Source: Haliclona indistincta (taxonomy: Eukaryota > Porifera > Demospongiae > Haplosclerida > Chalinidae). Taken from it: DNA of 64,000 nucleotides. Shown here in pieces: positions 1 through 10,400 of this stretch. How positions within the stretch are numbered: position 1 is the stretch's first letter; each line of letters starts with the position of its first letter. A model generated the notes under the pieces. That model was not told the origin of the DNA. It saw only the letters and a program-made list of their open reading frames with translations, and did not search any database. Made by a program: the position numbers and the translations under genes. The stretch covers positions 19,090,905-19,154,904 of the forward strand of contig OZ024784.1 of assembly GCA_964017065.1 (NCBI GenBank). The letters run 5' to 3'.

Positions 1-3000
1 TCCTCTTCTACACGGCACATACTAGCTGCACTGAGTTAATTGTCTGACATACCTTAGTAACAGCTGCAGTATACCAGGTTGATTAGCTGCAGCCGCCCAA
101 TGTAGTGCTGTCGCTGCTCTATGATCCACACAGTTAATGTTGCACCTTTCAGTGGAGATAATAATGATAACATTATTATACTTTGGTAGTAATGATTACT
201 TTTTAAATGAAAGCAGAGTTCGTACACAATCAGCTGAGCTTTCTGCACAGGCAAAATGAAGTGCTGTTCGTCCCTTACTGTCTCTATGATTAACAACATT
301 CTCACGGCAGTCAAGAATAGCCTATATAGGAAGCTCATTATAGAGGACATGTTATAATGTCTACAGTATACCTTAATGCATGCTGGAGAATAGTTGAGTA
401 CTGCATATACCAGAGGAGAGCGTCCCTTAGAGTCCTGGACACTAGCATCAACTGATGGTATCCTCAAAATGTACCTAATGTGATCAACCTGTTCACACAT
501 TACTGCCCAGTGAAGAGGGCTCAGTCCTTCATTATCCTGCAGTGATATCAAATAGTGTCTACAGCACTGCAGTGAGGCATATACCGGTCTATTCTCTACT
601 CCCATTCTCAAGTGTCTGCACAGTAGTTTGAGACACTGTATGAGTGGTGTCTTCATGGCCCAGTGCAGTGCAGTCCTGCCTGCATTGTCTGATAGTTGTA
701 TATCACAGCCATATCTGATATAACACAGTAGCTAGCTGGATCAGTTAATGGATCATGTCACCTGAACAGTATTCTCATGATGTCTGGTCGTGCCAGGAAG
801 GCAGCCCATATGAGCGGTGTGTTTTCAGTATGATCACTCATATTCACATCAGCATGCTGGTTTATTAACTCCTACACAGCCGTGGCAGCTCAGGTAGACA
901 GGTATAGTGAATCATACCTCACACATTCTAGGTTGGTTCCCTAGTACAGCGTACATGAGTGGTGTCCGGCCTCCATTATCCTTGCGGTCTACTCCAAACT
1001 GATCTATCTATACAGTACAAGTTAAGATCTAAAACTCGGCACTTGTCAATAATAATAGTTGTTTATAGTGTGACTAACCAATGTTCTCAAGTGAGCAACC
1101 TTCACTCCCTCCATGGCTGCTAAATGTATCTCTTCTTTACTGAGGTACTGGCTAGTATCATCAATATATTGTGGTGGTGACACCTCAGTGTAGCTAGGGA
1201 GTGGATCAGCACCTGCTGCATTAAGCACAGGAAGAGGAGAAAGACTTGATGTGACGCTAGCTTGCTGAGCTCGAGGTTGCAGAGGAGGAAGGTGCCCTAC
1301 AGGTTGCCCTATGATATTAGTATAACACTATAACGAGAGATCTGCTCACTTGCAGTCAGTACTGATGTGTACGGGTGTATCTGCTGATCTAATGATTGAG
1401 TGGATCAAGATCATACTAACATTATTATTATACTAACCTGGGTTAAAGTAGTCATCTGCTTCACTGCTGCTCACCGTACTACTGCTATTATCAGATGCTG
1501 ATAGTTTCGCTGCTGCTGCTTTTTGCTGTCTTCTTGTACGTTGAGTCTTCTTTTTTGGTGTTGAGGTAGGAAATGGTCTGTTAACATGTGAGCTACTGCT
1601 GGATATGATTGATTGCTTGCTTATGTCAGCAAGTGGATGCAAGTCATCTTCATGATGGTGCCTTTCTCTCCATCTGTCAATTGCTGGAGGTGAGCTGCCA
1701 ACTGGACTGGCTAGCTTGATATGAGGAATGTCCTTCAATGGTGGAAGATGCTCTTTGTTGCTATCTTCATCAGCAGAGCTTGAATCTATAATACATGTAG
1801 AAACAGTATTGACACAACATCATGATGTGTCCAATCTTACCATCACTTGATGATGTATCAATGGCTCTGTGTTTTGGAGCTGTAGACTGTACTAGTGTAC
1901 TGGGTCTCGGCTTGTGTACTGATGCTGGCGGCATGGCTGAAAGTGATGATGGCTTTACAAATGTGACTCTAGCTTGCTGGTTTATAGGTGGTAGACTTGT
2001 TGGCCTAGCTAGTGAGTGCTGTCCTTGCTGCCTAGAGTGAGCAAACTCATGAAGTGGCAATTACTTATTATTGTGGCTTACTTTGGTATTAACTGATCCT
2101 CAAGTGTCTTGAGCCGTCTGATTATCTCTATACACTCTGGACTCAGCTGAGCGGCTGCAAGCAGCTTGCCATTGACTCTAACAGCACTAGCACTGATTGT
2201 CTGCCATGACGTGACAGCACCATCTATGCCATTCTTCCCAGCTACTTCCTCTCTCATTTTTTTTATTTCGGCGATGGCTTGATCTAGCTTGGTTTGTTGT
2301 CGTGGTAGCAGTAAAGGGCTGATAGTGTCAGCAGTGCATAGTCTCATTTGCTGCACCATCTCTAGGCAGCTGTTTGTGAGTGCAGCCGAACCAGTGTCCA
2401 GTGCTAATGTACAGAACATAACCATGTGACTGTTAGCTCCCAGTAAGCTGGCGTAGAGCAGTTTAGTGAGTGAGGAGCTCAGGCAGTGTTGACTGGCTGC
2501 AGTTCTGTTGCTATTGTTGAGTTGTTGTAAAGTGGCAATGAATGCAGCAATACCATTATCAAGTCTAGTAGCCATTCCATGAGCAGCTTCCACACTCTGT
2601 CCAGCTATATCAACTATAGTGATGGTAGAGACGATTGCACTCTCTGATGAGGGGCCGTTGGGCAGGTGCTCTATTGCATACTGAAATACAGCATGGCTGG
2701 TGTGAGCACGATGCAGCTGTGAGCTGGTGGATTGTTGCTGCTTGATAGAAAACCTCTTCTCACCAGCTGTCTGTCTGACACAGCCTGTGGCGTTCCTCAT
2801 GAGGATCCCTCTCTCTACTACCCTGACTATCTCCTGCAAGCTGGTCACTGGCTGTTCTGTGGCCCCTTCAATCCAATATCTGTTTCCTTGCTCAACTATT
2901 GATAAACTTCTCTTCTTTGTATCCAAGAGGTCTGCTACTCGTCCATCTTGGAAGATATGACAGAATGATACTGCTACCCTGCTCACTGACTGAGGTTGCT

Positions 3001-3358
3001 GTGTCAGGGTACTGAGTACCAGGTCACCACATCTTGCTATCACTCCTCTTGCCTCTTGACTAACTCGTGACTGCCCAGTGGTACCAAACATTGTGTAGGT
3101 CTTCCCCGAGCAGGGCGGCCCGTATGCCATTAGTGTCATGTTGTGGCCTTGCTCTACTCTAGGCACCAAATCAGAGAGGCATTGATGAAACAGCATCTCA
3201 TGCGTGGCAGTGTCATCCATCAACACGTCCAGTGTGTACGACTCGCCAGTAGTACTGTTCTTTATCAACCCATTGTCAGCTAGTTCCCACATCTTCTCCT
3301 CGCTGCATGGTCGGCATCTCGCGACCAGCCTCACTATGCCGCTGCTGCTGCTAGCCAT
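1..3358 (-). CDS. Kinesin-like motor fused to ankyrin repeats (3' end outside window)
   Basis: Exon 1 (about 2083-3358) encodes a divergent kinesin motor. The P-loop GPPCSGKT lies at residues 80-87, a TSHAVF stretch stands where switch I normally reads SSRSH, and DIAGQ stands at switch II where DLAGSE is usual. Short introns with GT/AG ends then join, in frame, a Ser/Pro-rich linker (exons near 1433-1795 and 1840-2035), an exon near 1073-1303, and several exons (about 1-1020) coding at least six ankyrin repeats with TPLMYAV, TPLIWAA, TALHWA, SPLHWAV and SPLVYAV cores. I checked the reading phase across the junctions from the motor into the first ankyrin repeats and it stays open. The switch substitutions suggest weak or lost ATPase activity; this is inference. 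I do not recognise a named family with this order. The start codon at 3358 lies 67 bp from the divergent HAAO start. The gene continues beyond position 1. Confidence 0.75.
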
Positions 3359-3425
3359 TGAGGGGCGTAGCTGGATGAAGGGCGTGGCTTATATAATGTG
3401 CCAACTAGCTGCAACTAGACAGAAA
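3359..3425. promoter_or_regulatory. Bidirectional promoter, kinesin-ankyrin / HAAO
   Basis: Only 67 bp separate the two divergent start codons. The interval holds a TTATATAA box (about 3389-3396), readable on both strands, next to a GGGCGTGG box. Use as a shared promoter is inferred from spacing and these boxes; part of it must also be 5' UTR. Confidence 0.45.
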
Positions 3426-4180
3426 ATGGCGTTGAAAGCGACTAACATTACTAGCTGGCTGGAAGAAAACAGGAGCTCGTTTGCACCGCCAGTATGCAAC
3501 AAGTTAATGTGAGTCTAGCTATAGGTTGGGTAATATCATGACTATTATTGATGTTGTAGGCATGGCGCGGGACAGATGAAAATAATGTTCGTTGGTGGAC
3601 CTAATCAGCGGAAAGACTACCATATCGAGGAGGGAGAAGAGGTATAGTGGCTTGACACAGCACAGATCATAGTCACTGTTGGGATATATTATAGTTCTTC
3701 ACTATGATACAAGGTGACATGGTGCTCAAGGTTATAGAACAAGGCAAGCACAAGGACATCCACATCAAGCAAGGTGAAGTATTCGTACTACCCAGCAGGA
3801 TACCACACTCACCTCAACGAACAGAGGGAACTATTGGATTTGTGAGTAATATGATTGGTACTAGCAATGTTTGAATGATGATAGGTTATCGAGAGAGAGA
3901 GATTATCACATGAGATAGATGGACTAAGGTGGGTCATTAAGTTGATAGCTAGCCAGCTAGCTGCAAGTATAATACAGGTACTATGTGGAGGACAGCACTG
4001 AGCCACTCTGGGAGGAATGGTTCCATTGTACCGACCTAGGTACTCAACTGGGACCAGTCATCAAGAGGTATCTTAGCCACACCCACTGCATTGATATGCA
4101 CACTGCACAGGTATTTTGCATCTGAGGAGCACAAGACAGGTCGACCACCTCAAGGTAGTGATTCATAGTGTGTGTGTGTG

Positions 4181-4231
<51 letters not shown>

Positions 4232-4290
4232 CTGTGTGTGTGTGTGTGTTGACCACCTCAAGGTAGTGATTCATAGTGTGTGTGTGTGTG

Positions 4291-4347
<57 letters not shown>

Positions 4348-5158
4348 CTGTGTGTGTGTGTGTGTTGACCACCTCAAGGTAGTGATTCATAGTGTGTGTG
4401 TGTGTGTGTGTGTGTGTTGACCACCTCAAGGTAGTGATTCATAGTGTGTGTATGTGTGTGTTGACCACCTCATCTGATCTAGTGTGTGTGTGTGTGTGTG
4501 TGTTGACCACCTCATCTGATCTAGTGTGTGTGTGTGTTATAGGGAAGGTGTTTCCATCACCTCCTGTTAATATTGATACAACCACCAGACTGGATCAACC
4601 ATTCAGTTTACAGCAGGTACTGCATTATCATTGACCTGATTTTTACTCCTCTCACAAACTCAGTGGCTGGCTAATAGTGATGATGAGATCAAACAGAATG
4701 GTACGAAACAGCTGTTTGGAGGTGGAGAGTTCGAGGTATGTTAGTATGTGACACATTATGTTACTGTATTGCTTTAGTTTATAGTGAGAGAGAATGGCGT
4801 GGAGAATGATCAGCATTGTGGAGAGGCCTTCCTCTGGCAACTAGTAAGCACACGTGTGTGGTACTGTAGATAGCATGATGGTATTGTTAACCTGCTCGTG
4901 ATGCAAGCTATGTGTATACTATTGTTATAATTCTGACTGTAATACAACACTGTGATAATGCTGTAGGAAGGAGATGCTAAGGTGACATGTAATGACGATA
5001 GTGTGATGATGGGACCACAGGACTGTGTGCTAGTACCAGCTGGTGCAAGGTACATCATATAGTGGGTGTGATTATTAACCCTCTACCCTCTCAGGTACAC
5101 TGTCACTCGTACTGCTGGATCACGTGGTATTACTGTCACTAATAATAAAACACCATGA
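3426..5158 (+). CDS. HAAO: 3-hydroxyanthranilate 3,4-dioxygenase
   Basis: Cytosolic non-haem iron enzyme of the kynurenine pathway that opens 3-hydroxyanthranilate on the way to quinolinate and NAD. Exons at 3426-3508, 3560-3641, about 3695-3841 and onward splice in frame into a cupin protein collinear with the animal enzyme. Visible segments are [21 protein letters not shown], holding the first iron-ligand His and Glu, then [22 protein letters not shown] and [11 protein letters not shown] with the later iron His, then LDGLRYYVED-like and [11 protein letters not shown] segments. The last exon ends [19 protein letters not shown] and an AATAAAA signal overlaps the stop region. The intron at 4155-4542 is swollen by a TG-rich array that repeats the preceding exon end and donor. 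The stop lies 25 bp from the stop of the convergent TMEM229-like gene. Confidence 0.93.
4155..4542 (+). repeat. Intronic TG-rich minisatellite with copies of a splice donor
   Basis: The HAAO exon ends ...CGACCACCTCAAG followed by GTAGTGATTCATAG. The segment GACCACCTCAAGGTAGTGAT then recurs after each (TG)n tract, with shorter variants (GACCACCTCATCTGATCTAG) at the 3' end. At least three downstream copies keep both the exon end and the donor. Confidence 0.9.
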
Positions 5159-5183
5159 ATAAAACATCAATGTTAGCTAGCTG

Positions 5184-5666
5184 CTATCGTGTCTTGTGAT
5201 GTCTCTTCTTCCATTGTGGTATTGTCTCCACACTACTCATCACTGACAGTATTAGCTCAAAGTATCCTCCAGCCACTGCCCAGAATGGTGCATACTCTAG
5301 AGTGATCAATCCCTTGTAGTTGAATGTGAAGCCACTGTAGTCCCAGGGACACGCCCCTAGCTGTGACAGCACCGCTCCAAAGCTGAATTCCCAGGCATAG
5401 GTAGCTAGCACATAGACTATTAGACGGATCGGTAACGGGACACATCGAGACACCAAGTATCTATAGATTGGTTCAGCCAGCAAGAAGGTACCTAGACCAT
5501 AGGTAAGGAAGGACCAAGCTGACGACTGGCCCATGAGAGACCAGGAGCTCTCCTCACTAGCAAACAGGCCCCATGCTGCAGTGAACAGCACTTCAGCGAA
5601 TACGCCGTGGACACCCCAGAAGTACAATCTCTGCTGCCAAGGAAGCATTGCTGCGCATGTAGCCAC
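5184..5666 (-). CDS. TMEM229-like multipass membrane protein
   Basis: Intronless 160-residue ORF with about four hydrophobic segments. The start is LPWQQRLYFWGVHGVFAEVL, followed by WSFLTYGLGTFLLAEPIY, a basic loop, LIVYVLATYAWEFSFGAVL, the conserved CPWDYSGFTFNYKGLITLEY and a last helix ending before a Lys/His-rich tail. The WGVHG...E and CPWDYS...F.GLI.LEYAPFW pattern is that of the TMEM229/ABC-transporter-permease-like family. The molecular role is unknown. The start codon is 40 bp from the divergent MED9-like start, so the two probably share a promoter. Confidence 0.8.
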   Translation of the reverse strand: MATCAAMLPWQQRLYFWGVHGVFAEVLFTAAWGLFASEESSWSLMGQSSAWSFLTYGLGTFLLAEPIYRYLVSRCVPLPIRLIVYVLATYAWEFSFGAVLSQLGACPWDYSGFTFNYKGLITLEYAPFWAVAGGYFELILSVMSSVETIPQWKKRHHKTR

Positions 5667-5706
5667 TCCTCTTATTTTAGCTAGGGTGGGTCAAGACACG
5701 CCCCTA
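5667..5706. promoter_or_regulatory. 40-bp divergent interval, TMEM229-like / MED9-like
   Basis: The two start codons point away from each other with 40 bp between them. No TATA box is visible. The interval must contain or overlap the 5' UTRs, so a shared promoter is inferred from geometry only. Confidence 0.35.
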
Positions 5707-6157
5707 ATGGCCAATCCAGCGGGAACCTTGAAACAAGCCAAGACAGCAGGCAATGAACTGACGGACAGTGAGTTCAAGACGGCGTGCTCGTTGCTGCCTC
5801 ACGTACTGAAACTAATCAGAGCATTGTACAGTGGAATGGAGGCACAGAGTGTACACACCTTGGTCAGTCAACATAGATCAGCTAGCTAGAATGCTATCAA
5901 TGAATGTGTGTGGCATCCTCTTCATCTCTAGGCAGTAGAGCTAAGTGGTCAGGTTCAGAGATGCCATGCTGTGATAGATAGTAGTCCAGCACTGCAGCTC
6001 TCTAATCAAGAACAGCGTGCATTGCTGGATAACAAGATGGCACAACTAAAGGAGAGAAGGTATGTGCAATAGTGCACAGGCCATTAGTTTCTCTCTCTGT
6101 CTGTCCCTCTAGCCACCTTCTGAGTAGCTATCGACAATTAGACATATTTCATAACTG
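5707..6157 (+). CDS. MED9: Probable Mediator complex subunit 9
   Basis: Three exons (5707 to about 5862, about 5934-6059 and about 6113-6157) splice in frame to a protein of about 108 residues. An N-terminal helix (DSEFKTACSLLPHVLKLIRA) is followed by QRCHAVIDSSPALQLSNQEQ, then LLDNKMAQLKERSHLLSSYR and the terminal LDIFHN. The order helix, LS-x-x-EQ motif, coiled coil and terminal Y-x-x-L-x-x-F matches the C-terminal half of animal MED9, a middle-module Mediator subunit of the nuclear transcription machinery. It is short and mostly helical, so similarity is suggestive rather than certain. The stop is 35 bp from that of RSPH9 on the other strand. Confidence 0.6.
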
Positions 6158-6192
6158 AACTGACTATGATGTATGTGTGTGTGTTTGTTGGT

Positions 6193-7270
6193 TTATAGCA
6201 TGAACAGTAAGTCTGGATTGCGTTCTCCTGTACCACAGTAGCAGTATCCAAAGTGACTAGTGGCTGGTTGATGGTAAGCCACCATACCCATCCAGTTCAG
6301 GTTATGAATCAGTACAACAGTGCCGCCATTGCACAGCTGTATACTCCAACACCCTGTGAGGAGGTCATGATGTGGTGGTGTGTCACCATACCATGGTACT
6401 CACCTCGTGGAGTGTCTTTAGCTAGTGTGGGTAGGAACTCAGTGGCTTGAGTGATGCTCTGTGTGAGTGTGTGTGAGTGTTATAATACATGATTGTATGA
6501 TGTGCACTAACTTACCTTATTGGTGTCTTCATTGAGCTCTTCTGGTGTAAAGTGGCAGTAGTATTTGAGCTGCAGTGCTTCACTCACTGTCAACCCTGCC
6601 ATCGCAGTAGATGAATGCTGCTGTATAGTTTTATTGATACATTATTTTTTACCTTTAAATGATTTATTGACTATCACTTGATTGAGAGGTGTCTTCAGAT
6701 ATGCTCCAGTTGGGAAGATGGCTACCTCATCAGTGATACGAGTGACTACAGCAGCTAGTCTGTCCTCTTCCTTCATCTCAACCTGATTACACACACTGTT
6801 AGCTGCCTAGCTAGCTAGATGGTGGCTCACTGTTGTTGTCTCAACTTGTGAATTGTCACCTTCACCAACCCGTTGTGTGATAGTGTGTTCATTGATATAG
6901 GATGGGTCACCGGTGAACCTTCCCTGCAGCAGAGCTGACTTCCTCTTCAGACCCTCGTCAACATGGGGTAGTACGTTCCACTCAATACAGTCTCGACTAC
7001 TCCAATACATAGTAAATCAAGTGTATCATTTCACACCTCTTACCTGTAGAAGTATTGTCTATCTTTCAGTTCATCAGCTCCAACACCTTGTGCGATATAG
7101 TAGTCTCCTTGTATTCCCTTTAACACACCCCAGAACTTCACACGGCACAGTTTGTGGTCCTTCTGTAGCAATACTAGTGATAGTTGTAGCGATGCCTTCT
7201 TCTCCACACTCAATACTATCCCTCCACTACCCAACTGATCCAGGGCCTGCGTCAGCCGCTCTAAGTCCAT
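6193..7270 (-). CDS. RSPH9: Radial spoke head protein 9 homologue
   Basis: Component of the radial spoke head in motile cilia and flagella. Exon 1 (about 7044-7270) encodes VKFWGVLKGIQGDYYIAQGV; exon 2 encodes CIEWNVLPHVDEGLKRKSAL and GRFTGDPSYINEHTITQRV; later exons encode EEDRLAAVVTRITDEVAIFP, LKTPLNQVIVNKSFKGLTVS, and finally FGYCYCGTGERNPDLLFML before the stop. These blocks follow the order of animal RSPH9. I chose the Met at 7270 because it starts at the family's usual N-terminus, although the frame is open to 7357. The gene is divergent from the ACAP gene, with 196 bp between start codons. It supports a flagellated (choanocyte- or larva-bearing) animal. Confidence 0.92.
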
Positions 7271-7466
7271 GGCGCTTCTTGTTGTCCAATAATGACGCTT
7301 CTTAGCAACGCAATAAACCACGCCTACCTTACCGCGCCGGGAAAGGGTGTAAGCCACGCCCTACATGTACTACACACCGTAGCGAGCAGCAGTAATCGCT
7401 CGAGTGATCGTCTATAGCCGCGATCGACAGCAGTGGGAGGAAGATCATTAGCTGTGTATTGATAAC

Positions 7467-10400
7467 ATGCCTGAAACTGGTAACAAAGGAGTGACAGAGG
7501 ATTCGTTTCCTGACGATGTTCGCCATCTGAAGGACTTTCCAGTTTACGATAACTCTCTACTCGACGGACCAATATTTAGACAAAAGCTACACACATGGGC
7601 CAGTAGAACAGAGAAGGTGAGCACTGTTTATAGTTGTTACAAGTGTGAGTGAATGAGTGAGTGAATGACCAAGTGAGTGAGTGAGTGACCAAGTGATTGA
7701 GTGAGAGTGAGTGAGTGACCAAGTGATTGAGTGAGAGTGAGTGAGTGACCAAGTAAGTTAGTGATTGAGTGAGTGAGTGAGTGACCAAGTATTTAGTGAT
7801 TGAGTGAGTGAGTGACCGTTGATCGAGTGAGTGAGTGTTGTTTCTCAGGTTGCCGCGGCATTGAATCACTTGTCCAGTGCTTTCAATGAGTTTCACTTGA
7901 CTGGTCTGAAGCACTATGACAGTGCGTGCAAGGTGCTTAGTGGTCTACAGGAGGTGGCTAGTATATATGAGAGCTCATCCTCCACCGTCTCATCATCTCT
8001 CACTCAGGTCAGTATAGTGCTATGTACTGCTGACGTCAGTGTTGTTCTTGTTTAGTTCTCAGAGTCATTGAACAGGATCTGGTGTTACTATGATGCATTC
8101 TTAGCACAGACCCATATGATAACAGTTGAGCCTATCAGTAAACTAGCCAAGATGTTCACTAAACTCAAGGTATGCTCAGTTGCACAAAGCCATGCTTCAT
8201 CTAGTTGGCATGCAATATGATGTGTTGTCTTCGTTTACAGTTGTTATATGATGAGGTACTACAATACAGGAAAGAATATGTATTGGCAGCTGATCACATG
8301 TGTGCCTGCAGACACATCACCAAACTAACTGATGTTAGTAATCACTCACTCACTCACTCACTCACTCACTCACTCACTCACTCACTCACTCACTCACTCA
8401 CTCACTCACTCACTCACTCACTCACTCACTCACTCACTCACTCACTCACTCACTCGCTCGCTCACTCACTCGCTCACTCACTCACTCACTCCTTTTCTCT
8501 CTTAGCCGAACCAGTTCTCTCAACTTGCTGAAGCTTGCTACACAGCTCAGAGAACTTATCGTCTTGTGTTGTCTAAGTACATTGTGTGCATGAGAGAGGC
8601 CCACACTGCAGAAATGGTTAGTTACTGCTAATTTAACCCCTGCTTAACTGGATTGATCTCTAGATGAACTTCTTGAGACGAGTGATTGAGCATATGCTGA
8701 GTATATATTCGAATCATAACTTTGCAACTGAGGTTTGTTATTATACTCATGCATTACTATAATGATATTCATAGTCATCATTAGGTGCTGAAGGAGATAG
8801 AACCAGAGTTGAATATATTGTTCTCAAATACAAAAGATTGGCGCACATTCTATCTTGAAGAACAAGAGATCTGGGAGGAGCTACAACGCCATGTTCAGGA
8901 TCAGGTGATCAGCGATCATCAGGATCAAGTGAATAGTATCCCATCTAGTGCACACCCTGGCAGGTGAGTGTGTGTGTGTGTGTGCATGTGTGAAAGTCAC
9001 CTGTCTCTGCTCAGATTGGCCGAGGTTGGGAAACAAGTGCTCAAGCCAATCATGAAGATGCTACCAGCTCACTCACCAGCAGGTGGGAAAGAATGCAGTA
9101 GACAGCTAGGACGGTCAGAATCTGAGCAATGGACAGTAATACAGCTTCCCTCATCTCTTCCTAGTACTCCCACTACTAGCAACACCATTGGTCCTCCAGG
9201 CAGTACTACCATTGGTCCTAGCACCCCTACTAACACTACCATTGGTTTTAGCAGCACCACCATTGGTCCAGCCAATAGCAGCACCACCATTGCAGAGGAG
9301 AAGCCAGAGCATGTCATTAGTATGCCTGTCAGCTTTACTGAGCTGCCTACACCAGTGGGAGGGTTTCATCGCAAGTTGCGATTAATGCGTTCTAACTCTG
9401 ATCCTGACGTGATGCTTGCTAAACGTCCGCCACCTGAAGAAGCCAAGAGTGAGTTGGTCAGTGGATCTTCAGCAGCAGCTGAACACCAGCTAACATTTGA
9501 GCTGCGTTCAATTGAAGACAGTGGTGCTAGTATGAATCGTAGCTTATCGCACAATGATCTGATACTGGATGACTCGTGCAAGCAACAAGATGATGAGCCT
9601 AGTGAGGCTAGCCTCGAGACTGCTGCTCATAAGATGGAGGAAGTTCTCTCTCAATCAAAATCCAAGCGTCCTTTGTTCTCGATGTTCAAAAATTCTCGTA
9701 GAAAGAGAGTGTCAAGTGTCACGTCACGAGCTGATGACAGCGCTGACCCCAGGAGAAGGAGGAAGTTTCTTGGTAGAACTAGGTCACTTGGTCCAAAGAA
9801 GATTAAAGAGAATCGTCAGAAGTCCAACAGCAGCAGATCTGGCACCCAGTCAGCCAGCAATAGTATTGATCAAGAAGAGGAGCTGCCTACCAGCTCTAGT
9901 AACAGCAGCTGTGAGCAGCAACGTCCTGTTCTTGAGCATGCTGATAGGTGAGTGAATCTTTGATGCTGTTATCATCATAATAATTATTGTAATAATGTAG
10001 TGAGTTGAACAAGAGTGTCCAGCAGTTAATCAGACACCAACCTGACTCATGGATAGTGTCTGGTTACCTCATGTTGCGTATGGAACTACCTAATAACAGA
10101 TATGCTTGGTCTTATATAGTGAGTATTGTATCGATATTGTGTGTACAGTATTGTGTAGGCTTGATCCTGGTGTGATATTGTGTGTACAGTATTGATCCTT
10201 GTGTGATATTGTGTGTACAGTATTGATCCTGGTGTGATATTGTGTGTATAGTATTGATCCTGGTGTGATATTGTGTGTACAGTATTGATCCTGGTGTGAT
10301 ATTGTGTGTACAGTATTGATCCTGGTGTGATATTGTGTACAGTATTGATCCTGGTGTGATATTGTGTGTACAGTATTGATCCTGGTGTGATATTGTGTGT

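Noticed and set aside
4044..4382. Poly-Val/Cys and poly-Thr/His ORFs
   Set aside because: Translations of the (TG)n/(CA)n tract in a HAAO intron.
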